50,383 bases of DNA from an uncultured Clostridia bacterium (GCA_945862785.1 CAMAZB010000003.1:1-50383); one strand, 5' to 3'; positions 34,958-43,640 are shown, numbered from the stretch's first letter. The notes: generated by a model from the letters alone, not told the origin. Numbers and translations are program-made.

Positions 34958-36532
34958 TCACATCAAGGGTGCGATTGCTTTGAAGAAAACACCCATCAGC
35001 TTGCGGCTCAGTTTTTCTTCCCGGACGGTCTGTTCCGTTACCCGGCGGCATTGTTTCAGGGTCTCCTGAAAATCGCCCTCGATCTGAGGAATGCAGGGTA
35101 CTTTGAACAGATATGTCGCACACTCAAAATGGTGATACAAGCTGCGGTAGTCCAGATTGATGGTGCCGACTACCGCTTCCTGGTCATCACTGACAAATAC
35201 TTTGGCATGGACAAAGCCGGGCGTATACTCAAAGATCTTCACGCCGGAGGCCAGCAAGGAGGCGTAGTGAGTCTTTGCCAGCGCATAGGGCGCGGCCTTG
35301 TCCGGAATACCCGGCAGGATCAGCGTCACATCCACGCCCCGCTCCGCTGCGAATTTTAAAGCAGTCTCCATCTCTCCGTCCAGAATCAGGTACGGAGACA
35401 TGATATGGACATAGCGCCGTGCACGGTTGAGGATGTCCATGTAAACGCGCTCGCCGACCTTGTCGTTGTCCAGCGGGCAGTCGCCGTAAGGAAGAACATA
35501 TCCCGATGTCCCCTCCGGCGGGTTGGCCGGATATGCCAGGAAGCGGTCAAACTCCGGCTGCTTTTCATCGATGTTCCACATCTGCAGGAACATGAGCGTA
35601 AAGCTCCTGACCGCCTCGCCCTTGAGCATGACGGCTGTATCCTTCCAATGTCCGTACTTTTCAATATGGTTGATGTACTCATCCGCCAGATTGACGCCGC
35701 CGTTAAAGGCGGTATGTCCATCGATAACCAGAATCTTTCGATGGTCACGGTAGTTATAATGCGTAGACAGGAACGGCGTCACGGGAGAAAACATCTTGCA
35801 CTGGATGCCGAGCTCTTTCAGGCGCTTCGGATAGTCATGGGGCAGCGTAGAGAATTCGCAGGTGCCGTCATACATTACCCGGACATCCACACCCGATTTT
35901 GCTTTCCGGGCCAGAATCTCCAGAATCTTTCCCCACATCAGGCCTTCATCTACGATGAAATATTCCATAAAGATGAAGTGTTCCGCCTGCTCCAGCTGCC
36001 GCAGCATTTCCTCCCATTTACACTCCCCCAGAGGAAAGTAAGTCACAGCAGTCCGGTCAAACAGCGGATAGCAGCCGGTACGATGCACATAGCGAGCCAG
36101 CGCCGCTGTCCCTGGAGCTTCCCTGCTGACTGTTTCCATGACCGCCTCAGACTGCGGGATACTATCACGCGTCTGGCCGATCAGTTGATTCAGGCGGTTC
36201 TTCAAAGTCCGATGGCCCAGATCGCTTTGCGTATACCAGAACAGAAGCGCACCAAACACCGGAAGCAGCATCACAACGATCAGCCATGTGATCTTGGCGG
36301 AGGGATCGATCCGGCAGTTAAGGAGGTATAGCACCATCACAACCGTAAATAGGACCGTTCCTCCGTAAATATGGGGAAGGAAATTCTCAAACCAACTGAA
36401 CACACTGAACAACAGGAAAATATGGAATGCCAGCAGCAGAAGGATCAGACCCATGCGGCTGAAAATCGCATGGACAATCCCCTTTTGCCCCTTTTTCAAA
36501 AGCAACAAGCCACTGTTTTGTTCGTTATCCAT
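34958..36532 (-). CDS. cls: Cardiolipin synthase
   Basis: A phospholipase-D-type enzyme that condenses two phosphatidylglycerols into cardiolipin. The 524-residue protein has two N-terminal membrane helices (about 22-65) and two HKD catalytic motifs, HRKILVIDG near the middle and HAKVFVSDD near residue 435. The ATG at 36532 is chosen because GAGG lies 8 bases upstream; two earlier in-frame ATGs sit too close to or before it. It is flanked by its own promoter and terminator, so it appears monocistronic. Confidence 0.92.
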   Translation of the reverse strand: MDNEQNSGLLLLKKGQKGIVHAIFSRMGLILLLLAFHIFLLFSVFSWFENFLPHIYGGTVLFTVVMVLYLLNCRIDPSAKITWLIVVMLLPVFGALLFWYTQSDLGHRTLKNRLNQLIGQTRDSIPQSEAVMETVSREAPGTAALARYVHRTGCYPLFDRTAVTYFPLGECKWEEMLRQLEQAEHFIFMEYFIVDEGLMWGKILEILARKAKSGVDVRVMYDGTCEFSTLPHDYPKRLKELGIQCKMFSPVTPFLSTHYNYRDHRKILVIDGHTAFNGGVNLADEYINHIEKYGHWKDTAVMLKGEAVRSFTLMFLQMWNIDEKQPEFDRFLAYPANPPEGTSGYVLPYGDCPLDNDKVGERVYMDILNRARRYVHIMSPYLILDGEMETALKFAAERGVDVTLILPGIPDKAAPYALAKTHYASLLASGVKIFEYTPGFVHAKVFVSDDQEAVVGTINLDYRSLYHHFECATYLFKVPCIPQIEGDFQETLKQCRRVTEQTVREEKLSRKLMGVFFKAIAPLM

Positions 36533-36616
36533 ATGCATTGCCTCGTTCCGCTGCACCGCGCTGCCTTTTCCGCAAGTCGCGGTCTATCAGATTATTAGCC
36601 GACTGCTTGATACGCT

Positions 36617-36645
36617 ATTCTACAAAATTCTATTTAAAAAATCAA
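36617..36645 (-). promoter_or_regulatory. Candidate promoter of cls
   Basis: TTGATT (36640-36645), 17-base spacer, TAGAAT (36617-36622) on the minus strand. The leader to cls would be about 80 bases. Confidence 0.5.
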
Positions 36646-36706
36646 GCCGATGGCCTGTCATACCTCTTGAACAGATGCCTGCGGCAAGTATATCTGACTC
36701 AAAGAT

Positions 36707-36733
36707 AAAAAAAGCAGGCGCTTTCGCGCCTGC
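36707..36733 (-). terminator. Intrinsic terminator after tsf
   Basis: A perfect 8-bp stem (GCAGGCGC at 36714-36721, 36726-36733) with the tetraloop gaaa on the minus strand is followed by seven U. Confidence 0.9.
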
Positions 36734-36748
36734 CTTCGTTATCAGAAC

Positions 36749-37666
36749 TTAGCCCTTCACCATAGAAGCGATCTCCGCGGCGAAGTTCTCCTGCTTCTTC
36801 TCAATGCCCTCGCCCTTCTCAAAACGAACGGCATTCTTGAAGGTGATAGTACCGCCCAGTGCCTTGGCAGCGGAGGCGATATACTTCTCGATGGACATGG
36901 AGTTGTCCTTCACGAACTCCTGCTGCAGCAGGCAGTTCTCGGCGTAGAACTTGTTGAGCTTGCCCATGACGATCTTCTCGCGGACCTGCTCGGGCTTGTT
37001 AGCCATCTTGGGATCATTCTCCATCTGGACCATCATGATCTTCTTCTCCTCGGCCAGGACATCCTCAGTCACCTGAGCCTTATCCCAGAAGCGGGGATTC
37101 AGAGCGGCGATCTGCATGGCAACATCCTTGCCGACTTCCTCCACCTTCTCGGCGGGCAGGTCGGTCTCCAGGTTCACCAGAACGCCGATCTTGCCGCCGG
37201 CGTGAACGTAGGACACGGAGACGCCCTCGCCAAAGCGGGCGAAGCGGCGGACCTTGATGTTCTCGCCGATGACCAGGACCATCTCCTGCTGCTGCTGCTC
37301 AACAGTCAGGTCGGTGCCATTGTACTTGCAGGCCATCAGGGCGTCCATGTCGGCGGGGTTCTCCTTGGCCACGGTGGCGGCCACGCCCTTGACGAAGTCC
37401 ACAAACTTCTCGTTCTTGCCGACGAAGTCGGTCTCAGCGTTGACCTCGACCACGACGCCCACGCCGTCCACGACAGTGGCAAACGCCATGCCCTCGGCAG
37501 CGATACGGCCGGCCTTCTTGGCAGAGGCGGCCATACCCTTCTCACGCAGCCACTCGACGGCCTTGTCCATATCGCCGTCGGAAGCGGTCAGAGCCTTCTT
37601 GCAATCCATCATACCCACGCCGGTCATTTCGCGCAGGTTCTTCACATCAGCTGCGGTAAAAGCCAT
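36749..37666 (-). CDS. tsf: Elongation factor Ts
   Basis: EF-Ts recycles EF-Tu by exchanging GDP for GTP. The 305-residue protein has the N-terminal UBA-like start (AADVKNLREMTGVGMMDCKKAL) and the core TDFVGKNEKF. GGAGG precedes the ATG, directly after a small hairpin CCAAT-AAA-ATTGG. It lies 54 bases after rpsB, the universal pairing. The gap also holds the palindrome AAGCGT-GT-ACGCTT. Confidence 0.97.
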   Translation of the reverse strand: MAFTAADVKNLREMTGVGMMDCKKALTASDGDMDKAVEWLREKGMAASAKKAGRIAAEGMAFATVVDGVGVVVEVNAETDFVGKNEKFVDFVKGVAATVAKENPADMDALMACKYNGTDLTVEQQQQEMVLVIGENIKVRRFARFGEGVSVSYVHAGGKIGVLVNLETDLPAEKVEEVGKDVAMQIAALNPRFWDKAQVTEDVLAEEKKIMMVQMENDPKMANKPEQVREKIVMGKLNKFYAENCLLQQEFVKDNSMSIEKYIASAAKALGGTITFKNAVRFEKGEGIEKKQENFAAEIASMVKG

Positions 37667-37720
37667 TTTTCGTTTCCTCCAATTTTATTGGTCTCAAAGC
37701 GTGTACGCTTGAAAGTCTGA

Positions 37721-38461
37721 TTACTCGGCGTCCTCGGCGGCCTTTTCCTCGGCAGCCTCGGCAGTCTGCTCGCCCTGCTTGCCCTCCAGCACGGCGTTGG
37801 CCATGATGGAAGAGATCAGCTTGATGGCGCGGATAGCGTCATCGTTGCCAGGAATGACATAATCGATCTCGTCGGGATCGCAGTTGGTATCGGCGATGGC
37901 GACAACGGGGATGCCCAGCTTGTGGGCCTCGGCGATGGCGTTGCGCTCCTTGCGGGTATCCACGATGAACAGAGCGCCGGGCAGCTTCTTCATGTCCTTC
38001 ACGCCGCCCAGGTACTTCTCCAGCTTGGCGATCTCGCCCAGGTGCTTCATGACTTCCTTCTTGGGCAGCATATCGAAGGTGCCGTCCTCCTGCATGGTCT
38101 TCAGCTGGTTCAGACGATCCACGCGGGTACGCATGGTCTTGAAGTTGGTCATCATGCCGCCCAGCCAACGAGCGTTGACATAGTACTGACCGCAACGGGT
38201 AGCCTCCTCGCGGATGGCCTCCTGAGCCTGCTTCTTGGTGCCGACGAACAGCAGGGACTGGCCGCTCTCACTCAGCTGACGGACGAAGCTGTAAGCCTCC
38301 TCCAGCTTACGGACGGTCTTCTGCAGGTCCACGATATAGATGCCGTTGCGCTCGGTGTAGATATAGGGAGCCATCTTGGGGTTCCAGCGGCGGGTCTGGT
38401 GACCGAAGTGGACGCCCGCCTCCAGCAGGGCCTTCATGGATACGACGTTAGAATTTGCCAT
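37721..38461 (-). CDS. rpsB: 30S ribosomal protein S2
   Basis: S2 of the small ribosomal subunit. The 246-residue protein has [22 protein letters not shown], the central [10 protein letters not shown] and [23 protein letters not shown], all family hallmarks, with a short Glu/Ala-rich tail. TTGGAGGAAC precedes the ATG. A leader of about 110 bases separates it from its promoter and includes a short CGCAC/GTGCG hairpin, a possible S2 autoregulatory site, which I cannot confirm. Confidence 0.97.
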   Translation of the reverse strand: MANSNVVSMKALLEAGVHFGHQTRRWNPKMAPYIYTERNGIYIVDLQKTVRKLEEAYSFVRQLSESGQSLLFVGTKKQAQEAIREEATRCGQYYVNARWLGGMMTNFKTMRTRVDRLNQLKTMQEDGTFDMLPKKEVMKHLGEIAKLEKYLGGVKDMKKLPGALFIVDTRKERNAIAEAHKLGIPVVAIADTNCDPDEIDYVIPGNDDAIRAIKLISSIMANAVLEGKQGEQTAEAAEEKAAEDAE

Positions 38462-38580
38462 GTTTGTTCCTCCAAATCAATTTCGTTTTTACCTCCGGCG
38501 GCTTCATCCCCCCTGCTGACCCGTCCTTTTTCAGACCGGGCACGAACAGGAAGTCGACGCACCGTGCGGAATGCTGAAAT

Positions 38581-38609
38581 ATAATACCATAAGAGCATAG
38601 GCAATGCAA
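38581..38609 (-). promoter_or_regulatory. Sigma-A-type promoter of rpsB-tsf
   Basis: TTGCAT (38604-38609), 17-base spacer, TATTAT (38581-38586) on the minus strand, upstream of a leader of roughly 110 bases. Confidence 0.7.
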
Positions 38610-38666
38610 GTATTTTTTCCAAGAAATATCTGAAAATACCAATGTTTTTCTTAAGATTTTTGCCTG

Positions 38667-38951
38667 TTAAAATTTCCGGCGGCGCTTTCTCTCCAAATGT
38701 GGATCCCGCCGCTGGAAGGGCTTGTCGATAAGGATGATATCGTCCCCGATACGCTGGATGCAGTCCCAGGGGATGTAGAACTCCTCCCCCCTGCCGAACA
38801 GCCCGAAGAAGCGACAGGGGCCGAAGACTACGATGGCCACTACCTGTCCCTCCGGCACTTTCACATCCACATCCCCCACAAAGCCCAATCGGCAGCCATC
38901 GCAGATGTTGATGACCTCCTTGCACCGTAAGTCCCTGATCCTGCACTGCAT
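38667..38951 (-). CDS. YlmC/YmxH-family sporulation protein (PRC-barrel)
   Basis: A small protein of the YlmC/YmxH family, conserved in endospore formers but without a defined activity. The 94-residue protein has the family core CRIRDLRCKEVINI, GFVGDVDV and WDCIQRIGDDIILID, and a strongly basic tail. The ATG at 38951 follows AAGGAGG; an upstream extension of the frame runs into the divergent sigG promoter region and is not supported. It is divergent from sigG. Confidence 0.87.
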   Translation of the reverse strand: MQCRIRDLRCKEVINICDGCRLGFVGDVDVKVPEGQVVAIVVFGPCRFFGLFGRGEEFYIPWDCIQRIGDDIILIDKPFQRRDPHLERKRRRKF

Positions 38952-39028
38952 CGCGCATCCCTCCTTGTAAATGACCCTATGCGCGGGGCCGTCTGTCCTA
39001 TGCGCCCAGAATGTGACAAAAGCTCCCA

Positions 39029-39058
39029 GTATAGGAAAAAACGCCTCCGGCAATACTG
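39029..39058 (+). promoter_or_regulatory. Predicted sigma-F promoter of sigG
   Basis: GTATA (39029-39033), 15-base spacer and GGCAATACTG (39049-39058) fit the B. subtilis sigma-F pattern (GYATA, then GGnnAnAnTR) at every fixed position. The start of transcription would be about 30 bases before the sigG ATG. sigG is transcribed by sigma-F in B. subtilis. Confidence 0.65.
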
Positions 39059-39095
39059 CTTTCAGAAGTTTTCAAGAGGCAGGGGGGCGGTTTTG

Positions 39096-39866
39096 ATGCA
39101 GGGAAAAGTCGAGATCGCGGGGGTCAATACAACGAAGCTGAAGGTTCTGAAAAATGATGAGACCATGGAGCTGCTCCGCAGGAGCAAATCGGGCGATCAG
39201 GATGCCCGCCAACAGCTCATTGAAGGAAACTTGCGGCTGGTCCTGTCCGTTATCCAGCGGTTCGCCGGGCGGGGCGAGAACGCGGACGACCTGTTTCAAG
39301 TGGGCTGCGTGGGGCTCATTAAGGCCATCGACAATTTTGACATCAACCAGCCGGTGAAGTTCTCCACGTACGGCGTGCCTATGATCATCGGCGAGATCCG
39401 CCGCTATCTCCGGGATAACAGTTCCATTCGTGTCAGCCGCAGTATGCGGGATACCGCCTACCGAGTACTCCAGGCCAGAGACCGGCTCATTGCGGAAAGT
39501 CAGCGGGAGCCAACGGTGGATCAGATTGCCAAAGAACTGGACATTCCCCGGGAGGATGTGGTCTTTGCAATGGACGCCATCGTGGACCCGGTCTCACTAT
39601 ATGAGCCGGTCTACTCTGACAGCGGTGATGCCATCTGCGTCATGGACCAGGTCAGCGATACCCGAAACACCGACGAGTTGTGGACGGATCGCATTGCCCT
39701 GAAGGATGCCCTGGCGCGGCTGGATGAACGGGAACGGCGCATCCTGTCCCTGCGTTTTTACGAGGGCAAAACCCAGATGGAAGTCTCCGCCGAGGTAGGC
39801 ATCTCCCAGGCCCAGGTCTCCAGGCTGGAAAAGGGCGCCATCAATACCATTAAAAAGAACATTTGA
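39096..39866 (+). CDS. sigG: Sporulation sigma factor SigG (late forespore)
   Basis: Sigma-G directs late gene expression in the engulfed forespore. The 256-residue protein begins with the SigG-specific KVEIAGVNTTKLKVL, followed by region 2 (NLRLVLSVIQRF, DDLFQVGCVGLIKAIDNFD, FSTYGVPMIIGEIRRYLRD), region 3 and region 4 with EGKTQMEVSAEVGISQAQVSRLEKGA. The ATG at 39096 matches the B. subtilis N-terminus; the frame is open upstream across the promoter. GGGGGGCGG lies 5-6 bases before it. sigE and spoIIGA, which precede sigG in many relatives, are absent. Confidence 0.96.
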   Translation: MQGKVEIAGVNTTKLKVLKNDETMELLRRSKSGDQDARQQLIEGNLRLVLSVIQRFAGRGENADDLFQVGCVGLIKAIDNFDINQPVKFSTYGVPMIIGEIRRYLRDNSSIRVSRSMRDTAYRVLQARDRLIAESQREPTVDQIAKELDIPREDVVFAMDAIVDPVSLYEPVYSDSGDAICVMDQVSDTRNTDELWTDRIALKDALARLDERERRILSLRFYEGKTQMEVSAEVGISQAQVSRLEKGAINTIKKNI

Positions 39867-39871
39867 AAATA

Positions 39872-39897
39872 GAAAGAGGCCCAAAAGGGCCTCTTTC
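39872..39897. terminator. Bidirectional terminator between sigG and the lipoprotein gene
   Basis: A perfect 11-bp stem (GAAAGAGGCCC at 39872-39882, 39887-39897) with an AAAA loop lies 6 bases after the sigG stop and 6 before the stop of the convergent gene. U-rich tails follow on both strands. Confidence 0.82.
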
Positions 39898-39902
39898 CTT
39901 CT

Positions 39903-41495
39903 TTATTCCGCCGGGGCGATATTGCCGAAAGTACCGCCTTCCGCCGTCAGAGTGAACTCTGTGCTGACTTCGGCTGCTTCCATATTTTCCGGCCTCCCGC
40001 CAAAGCCCTCTGGAGGCTCCGGGCGCTCACCGTCTTCCGGCCGCTTCATGTCTGCCGGGTCAATGACTGTGCCGTCAGGCAAGGTGATGGTGCCGTCCTC
40101 GTTGGGCTGGGGATGCTCCTTGCCGGGCTGCCGGTCCGGATCTCTCTCGGGGGTCTCCATGCCCTCCGGCATTTCAAAACCCTCTGGAGGTTTCCCTCCG
40201 TCCAGGCGGGGGTCGCCGCCCATGATGCCGGTCATCCCAGCGGCGCCTGCCAGCTGGGTATCACCGTTCCAGAGGGTATAGGTGCCCTCCGTCAGGTCCG
40301 GGCTGGAGACCACCAGATAGGTAAAGTCGTTGGTGGGTGTCCATTCCCCTGCCGTGCTGCCGCCCTCCGCCTTCAGCGTGATGGAGGTACCTCCCCGCTG
40401 GCGCTGACGGAAGCCGAACACCACATAGGGCTGCTCTCCCCCGTCGATGCGGTCCAGCATATTGCCGGAAGCCACTACGGTGCCGCCATTGATATAGATA
40501 CCGTTATCGGAGTCGATACCGGAATCCTGGCTGCTGCCGCAGGCGGCGGCGATGACGGTGCCGCCGTTGATGACTAACCAGCCGTTGGAGTCGATGCCGT
40601 CACCCTCTCCGGTGGCACCGTCCACGTCGATGGTCAGCACGCCGCCATTGACGGTAGTGACGGACACCCCGTCCTCATTGGTGTTGATACCGTCGTTGCC
40701 GGAGGTGATGTTGATATTGCCGCCATTGATAGTCAGGTGCAGCTCGGAATCCAACCCCTCGTTTTCAGCAGTGATGTTCAGGATGCCGGTGCCATGTTCC
40801 CCACCGCCCACGTTCATGGACATTTTGGAATAGAAAGCACCGTCGTACTTGTGGAGCTTCTTGCTCTCCACCACCTCAGTGCCATCTTCGCTGAGCTCTA
40901 CGCTGTCCGGCTTATAGATGCGGGCAACGTAGGAGCCGGTAATATTGTTGACTGTTCCGTCCGCGATGATGACATTGGCACCGGCGTCAGCGGTGTCCAC
41001 ATCCTTTGTGGCTGTCTCCGCATCTGTGGAGCCGCATTCATAGACGTTGTAGAAAATCACAGCGGGGGCCACGGTGCAGGTGATGTCCACGCCGTTCAGA
41101 ATCAGCGTCACCACGGCATCAGGGTCCTCCTCCGCGTCCTCTCCCAGGTCCACAGCCACCTGTCCGGCGGACAGGCTCCCGCTGAGAACATAGGTCCCGG
41201 GCCTTGTGATATGGACCACCATGTGTCCGTCCGCCTCCTCCCGGATGTGTTCGTCGGTTTCGGTACCTTCGCCGTAAGCGATGCCCTGACCCTCCAGATA
41301 GAACACAATATCGTTGGCGGTATAAACGGCGGCGGTCTCACCGGCAGGCGCCGGTTTGCCGTCCACGGTAACGCCCTTGTCCGACAGCGCGATAGCGGTG
41401 CCCTCATACTGTTCTGCCGGTGCTGTTCCCTTGCCGCAGGCCGTCAGGGATATCGCCAGCATCAGAGCAAGCACCAGTGCAACCATTCGTCTCAT
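39903..41495 (-). CDS. Cthe_2159-type carbohydrate-binding beta-helix lipoprotein
   Basis: A 530-residue secreted lipoprotein. The signal peptide ends in a lipobox with Cys20 (SLTAC). Residues about 95-400 show the repeat pattern of the Cthe_2159 beta-helix family (GADGIDSN-like turns: NDGINTNED, EGDGIDSNGWLVINGG, QDSGIDSDNGIYINGG), which in the founding member binds polygalacturonate and calcium. The C-terminal part (about 435-515) is low-complexity, rich in Pro, Glu and Gly. It lies between sigG and a MATE gene and is probably transcribed alone. Ligand and role here are unknown. Confidence 0.82.
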   Translation of the reverse strand: MRRMVALVLALMLAISLTACGKGTAPAEQYEGTAIALSDKGVTVDGKPAPAGETAAVYTANDIVFYLEGQGIAYGEGTETDEHIREEADGHMVVHITRPGTYVLSGSLSAGQVAVDLGEDAEEDPDAVVTLILNGVDITCTVAPAVIFYNVYECGSTDAETATKDVDTADAGANVIIADGTVNNITGSYVARIYKPDSVELSEDGTEVVESKKLHKYDGAFYSKMSMNVGGGEHGTGILNITAENEGLDSELHLTINGGNINITSGNDGINTNEDGVSVTTVNGGVLTIDVDGATGEGDGIDSNGWLVINGGTVIAAACGSSQDSGIDSDNGIYINGGTVVASGNMLDRIDGGEQPYVVFGFRQRQRGGTSITLKAEGGSTAGEWTPTNDFTYLVVSSPDLTEGTYTLWNGDTQLAGAAGMTGIMGGDPRLDGGKPPEGFEMPEGMETPERDPDRQPGKEHPQPNEDGTITLPDGTVIDPADMKRPEDGERPEPPEGFGGRPENMEAAEVSTEFTLTAEGGTFGNIAPAE

Positions 41496-41583
41496 GTCGC
41501 CACATCCTTTGCGGTTGATGGGTACAGGATAGCAGAGGTTTCTGAAATCAGCCTGAAAGGTTCGCTTCCAAGCGACGCCAGCC

Positions 41584-42972
41584 TCACCGCAGCTTTCGGT
41601 AGGTGTGGATGATGGCGACGGCGGAGATCACGAAGGTCAGGGCATCGGACACCGGCATGGACCACAGCACGCCGTCCAGTCCCAGGAACAGTGGAAGCAG
41701 CAGGGCAAATCCCACACCGAACACCACCTCACGGACCATAGACAGCACCGTGGACAGCAGGGCCTCTCCCAGGGACTGGAGGTAAATGAAGGTAGCCTTG
41801 TTGACACAGGCCAGGGGCAGTAGGCAGAGATAGATCCGGAAAGCCTTTACAGCGAATTCCGTGTAGTAATGGCTCTCGTTTGAAGCGCCGAAAATTTGGA
41901 TCAGCTGCCCCGGCAGAAACTCCGCGATCAGTAGCGTCAGAAGACCCACGATGGCCTCCGCCGTCAACAGATAGGTGAACAGTTGACGGGCACGGTCTTT
42001 CCGCCCTGCGCCGATGTTATAGCCCACGATGGGGATACAGCCCGCTGCCATGCCAATGACAACGGAAATCACAATTTGAAAGAACTTCATGACGATACTC
42101 ACCACCGCCATGGGAATCTGCGCATACTCCTTCTGACCGAATACTGCGTCCATGGCGCCGTATTTCCGGATCATGTTGTTGATGGCCGCCATGGCCGCCA
42201 CCAGGGAGATCTGTGCAAGGAAACTGCACACACCCAAGGGAATAAAATGGCGGATTACGCCCCAGTCAGGTAAAAAACTGCGTTTTTCCAACCGGACGAC
42301 CTTCAAGTGACAGAGATACCATACCGCCAGTACGGCTGTCAGGATCTGCCCCAGAACAGTAGCAACGGCGGCGCCCATCATGCCCCATCGGAAGGCAAAA
42401 ATAAACACTGGGTCCAGAGCGATGTTGACTGCGGCGCCGGCAAGGGTGGATGCCATAGCGAACTTGGGGCTGCCGTCAGAGCGGATGATGGGATTCATTG
42501 CCTGGCCGAACATATAGAACGGGATACCCAGCGTAATCCAGAAGAAATACGACTTTGCCTGAGCAAAGGTCTCCGCATTGACCCGGCCGCCGAAGGCGGT
42601 GAGGATGGGCTCCTGGAAAATCAGGTATATGACGGTCAGAATCAAGCTGCCGACCACGCACAGCACCACGGAGTTTCCAATACTCCGGTGGGCGTTTTCC
42701 TGATTGCGGGAACCCAGGCAGATACTGACAAAGGCACAGCAACCGTCGCCGACCATGACGGCCACGGCCAGAGCTACTACGGTCAGAGGAAACACAACGC
42801 CGTTGGCGGCGTTGCCGTAGGAGCCCAGATAGTCCGCATTTGCAATGAAAATCTGGTCCACGATGTTGTAAAGGGCCGCTACCAGCAGGGAAATCACGCA
42901 GGGAATGGCATGCTTCCGCATCAATGCTCCCAGCTTTTCCTCCTCCAGAAAGGCGTTTTTCGATTCGTTCAT
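41584..42972 (-). CDS. MATE-family efflux transporter
   Basis: A 462-residue multidrug and toxin extrusion family antiporter with about 12 membrane helices. The N-terminal repeat shows PCVISLLVAALYNIVDQIFIA and the central loop NPIIRSDGSPKFAM is typical of the DinF/NorM-like branch. TAGGAGG precedes the ATG. The gene has its own promoter and a 5'-terminal hairpin (see 42989-43047). Substrate cannot be inferred. Confidence 0.92.
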   Translation of the reverse strand: MNESKNAFLEEEKLGALMRKHAIPCVISLLVAALYNIVDQIFIANADYLGSYGNAANGVVFPLTVVALAVAVMVGDGCCAFVSICLGSRNQENAHRSIGNSVVLCVVGSLILTVIYLIFQEPILTAFGGRVNAETFAQAKSYFFWITLGIPFYMFGQAMNPIIRSDGSPKFAMASTLAGAAVNIALDPVFIFAFRWGMMGAAVATVLGQILTAVLAVWYLCHLKVVRLEKRSFLPDWGVIRHFIPLGVCSFLAQISLVAAMAAINNMIRKYGAMDAVFGQKEYAQIPMAVVSIVMKFFQIVISVVIGMAAGCIPIVGYNIGAGRKDRARQLFTYLLTAEAIVGLLTLLIAEFLPGQLIQIFGASNESHYYTEFAVKAFRIYLCLLPLACVNKATFIYLQSLGEALLSTVLSMVREVVFGVGFALLLPLFLGLDGVLWSMPVSDALTFVISAVAIIHTYRKLR

Positions 42973-42988
42973 GTAATACCTCCTAAAA

Positions 42989-43047
42989 GCGCAAAAATAC
43001 AGCGTGTGGCCGCAACCGGATTTACGCAGTTACGCCACACGCTGTAT
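42989..43047 (-). promoter_or_regulatory. Leader hairpin / possible attenuator of the MATE gene
   Basis: A perfect 14-bp inverted repeat (ATACAGCGTGTGGC at 42997-43010, with its complement at 43034-43047) is extended inward by GTAAC/GTTGC around one bulged G, leaving a 12-base loop TGCGTAAATCCG. On the mRNA the stem is followed by UUUUUGCGCUUUU and then the Shine-Dalgarno AGGAGG. It starts at about the predicted transcription start, so the message would open with this stem. It resembles an intrinsic terminator placed before the coding region, or an operator; no known riboswitch is recognised. Confidence 0.6.
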
Positions 43048-43052
43048 ATAAC

Positions 43053-43081
43053 ATTATAGGCGGTCTCCAAGCCTGGTTCAA
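43053..43081 (-). promoter_or_regulatory. Sigma-A-type promoter of the MATE gene
   Basis: TTGAAC (43076-43081), 17-base spacer, TATAAT (43053-43058) on the minus strand; predicted start near 43046. Confidence 0.75.
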
Positions 43082-43114
43082 AGGCATTTTTTCACAAATC
43101 TGCCGCAGAAAAAA

Positions 43115-43143
43115 TTGACCTTTTTCCAGAAAAAGCGTATGAT
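43115..43143 (+). promoter_or_regulatory. Sigma-A-type promoter of the thioesterase gene
   Basis: TTGACC (43115-43120), 17-base spacer, TATGAT (43138-43143) on the plus strand, divergent from the MATE promoter with 33 bases between the two -35 boxes. Confidence 0.75.
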
Positions 43144-43172
43144 CGTATCATCTGATTCAGGAGTGCTGCTTT

Positions 43173-43583
43173 ATGGACTATCAAAAGATGGCGGAATACC
43201 GCAACAGTCATAACCCATATGTTCAGCGGCAGGGCGTGGTCGTAGAGGAGCTCGGCCAGGGCTATGCCAAAGTCACCAAGACTGTAACGACGGAGGACAC
43301 CAATCCTCTGGGCGTACCTCACGGCGGGGTATACTTCACAATGGCGGACACCGCCTGCGGCTCCGCCATGGCTTCCTATGGATATATGGCTGTCACCATG
43401 GACGCCAGTTATCACTTCTTCCGCAGCGCCATCGTGGGTGACCGTCTGACAGCCGAAGCCACGGAGATCAAGCACGGAAACACAGTCTGCGTCTTTGAGG
43501 TCCGCATCACAGACCAGAACGGCGCCTTGCTGGGCACCGGGACCTTTACCTTTTATCAACTTGAGCAGAAGATCCATTTTTAA
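43173..43583 (+). CDS. PaaI-family hotdog thioesterase
   Basis: A 136-residue single-hotdog acyl-CoA thioesterase of the PaaI type. It has the family motif PHGGVYFTMADTACGSA, in which the HGG and Asp residues line the active site, and the strand DASYHFFRSAIVGDRLTAEA. CAGGAG precedes the ATG by about 9 bases. It is one of only two plus-strand genes in the window and is transcribed from its own promoter. The acyl substrate is unknown. Confidence 0.88.
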   Translation: MDYQKMAEYRNSHNPYVQRQGVVVEELGQGYAKVTKTVTTEDTNPLGVPHGGVYFTMADTACGSAMASYGYMAVTMDASYHFFRSAIVGDRLTAEATEIKHGNTVCVFEVRITDQNGALLGTGTFTFYQLEQKIHF

Positions 43584-43604
43584 ACAGGAAAAGCAAGCTC
43601 ATAT

Positions 43605-43638
43605 AAAAAGCTGACGCCAGTTTTGGCGTCAGCTTTTT
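43605..43638. terminator. Bidirectional terminator between the thioesterase gene and glnS
   Basis: AAAAAGCTGACGCCA (43605-43619) is perfectly complementary to TGGCGTCAGCTTTTT (43624-43638), loop of 4. It serves the plus-strand thioesterase gene and, 2 bases from its stop, the convergent glnS. Confidence 0.9.
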
Positions 43639-43640
43639 GC

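Noticed and set aside
38434-38958. Minus-strand 174-codon frame over the rpsB leader and the ylmC gene
   Set aside because: It covers the rpsB promoter and leader and overlaps the well-supported ylmC frame; the translation is low-complexity.
41562-41575. TCGCTT-CC-AAGCGA palindrome after the MATE gene as a terminator
   Set aside because: Short stem without a U run on either strand.
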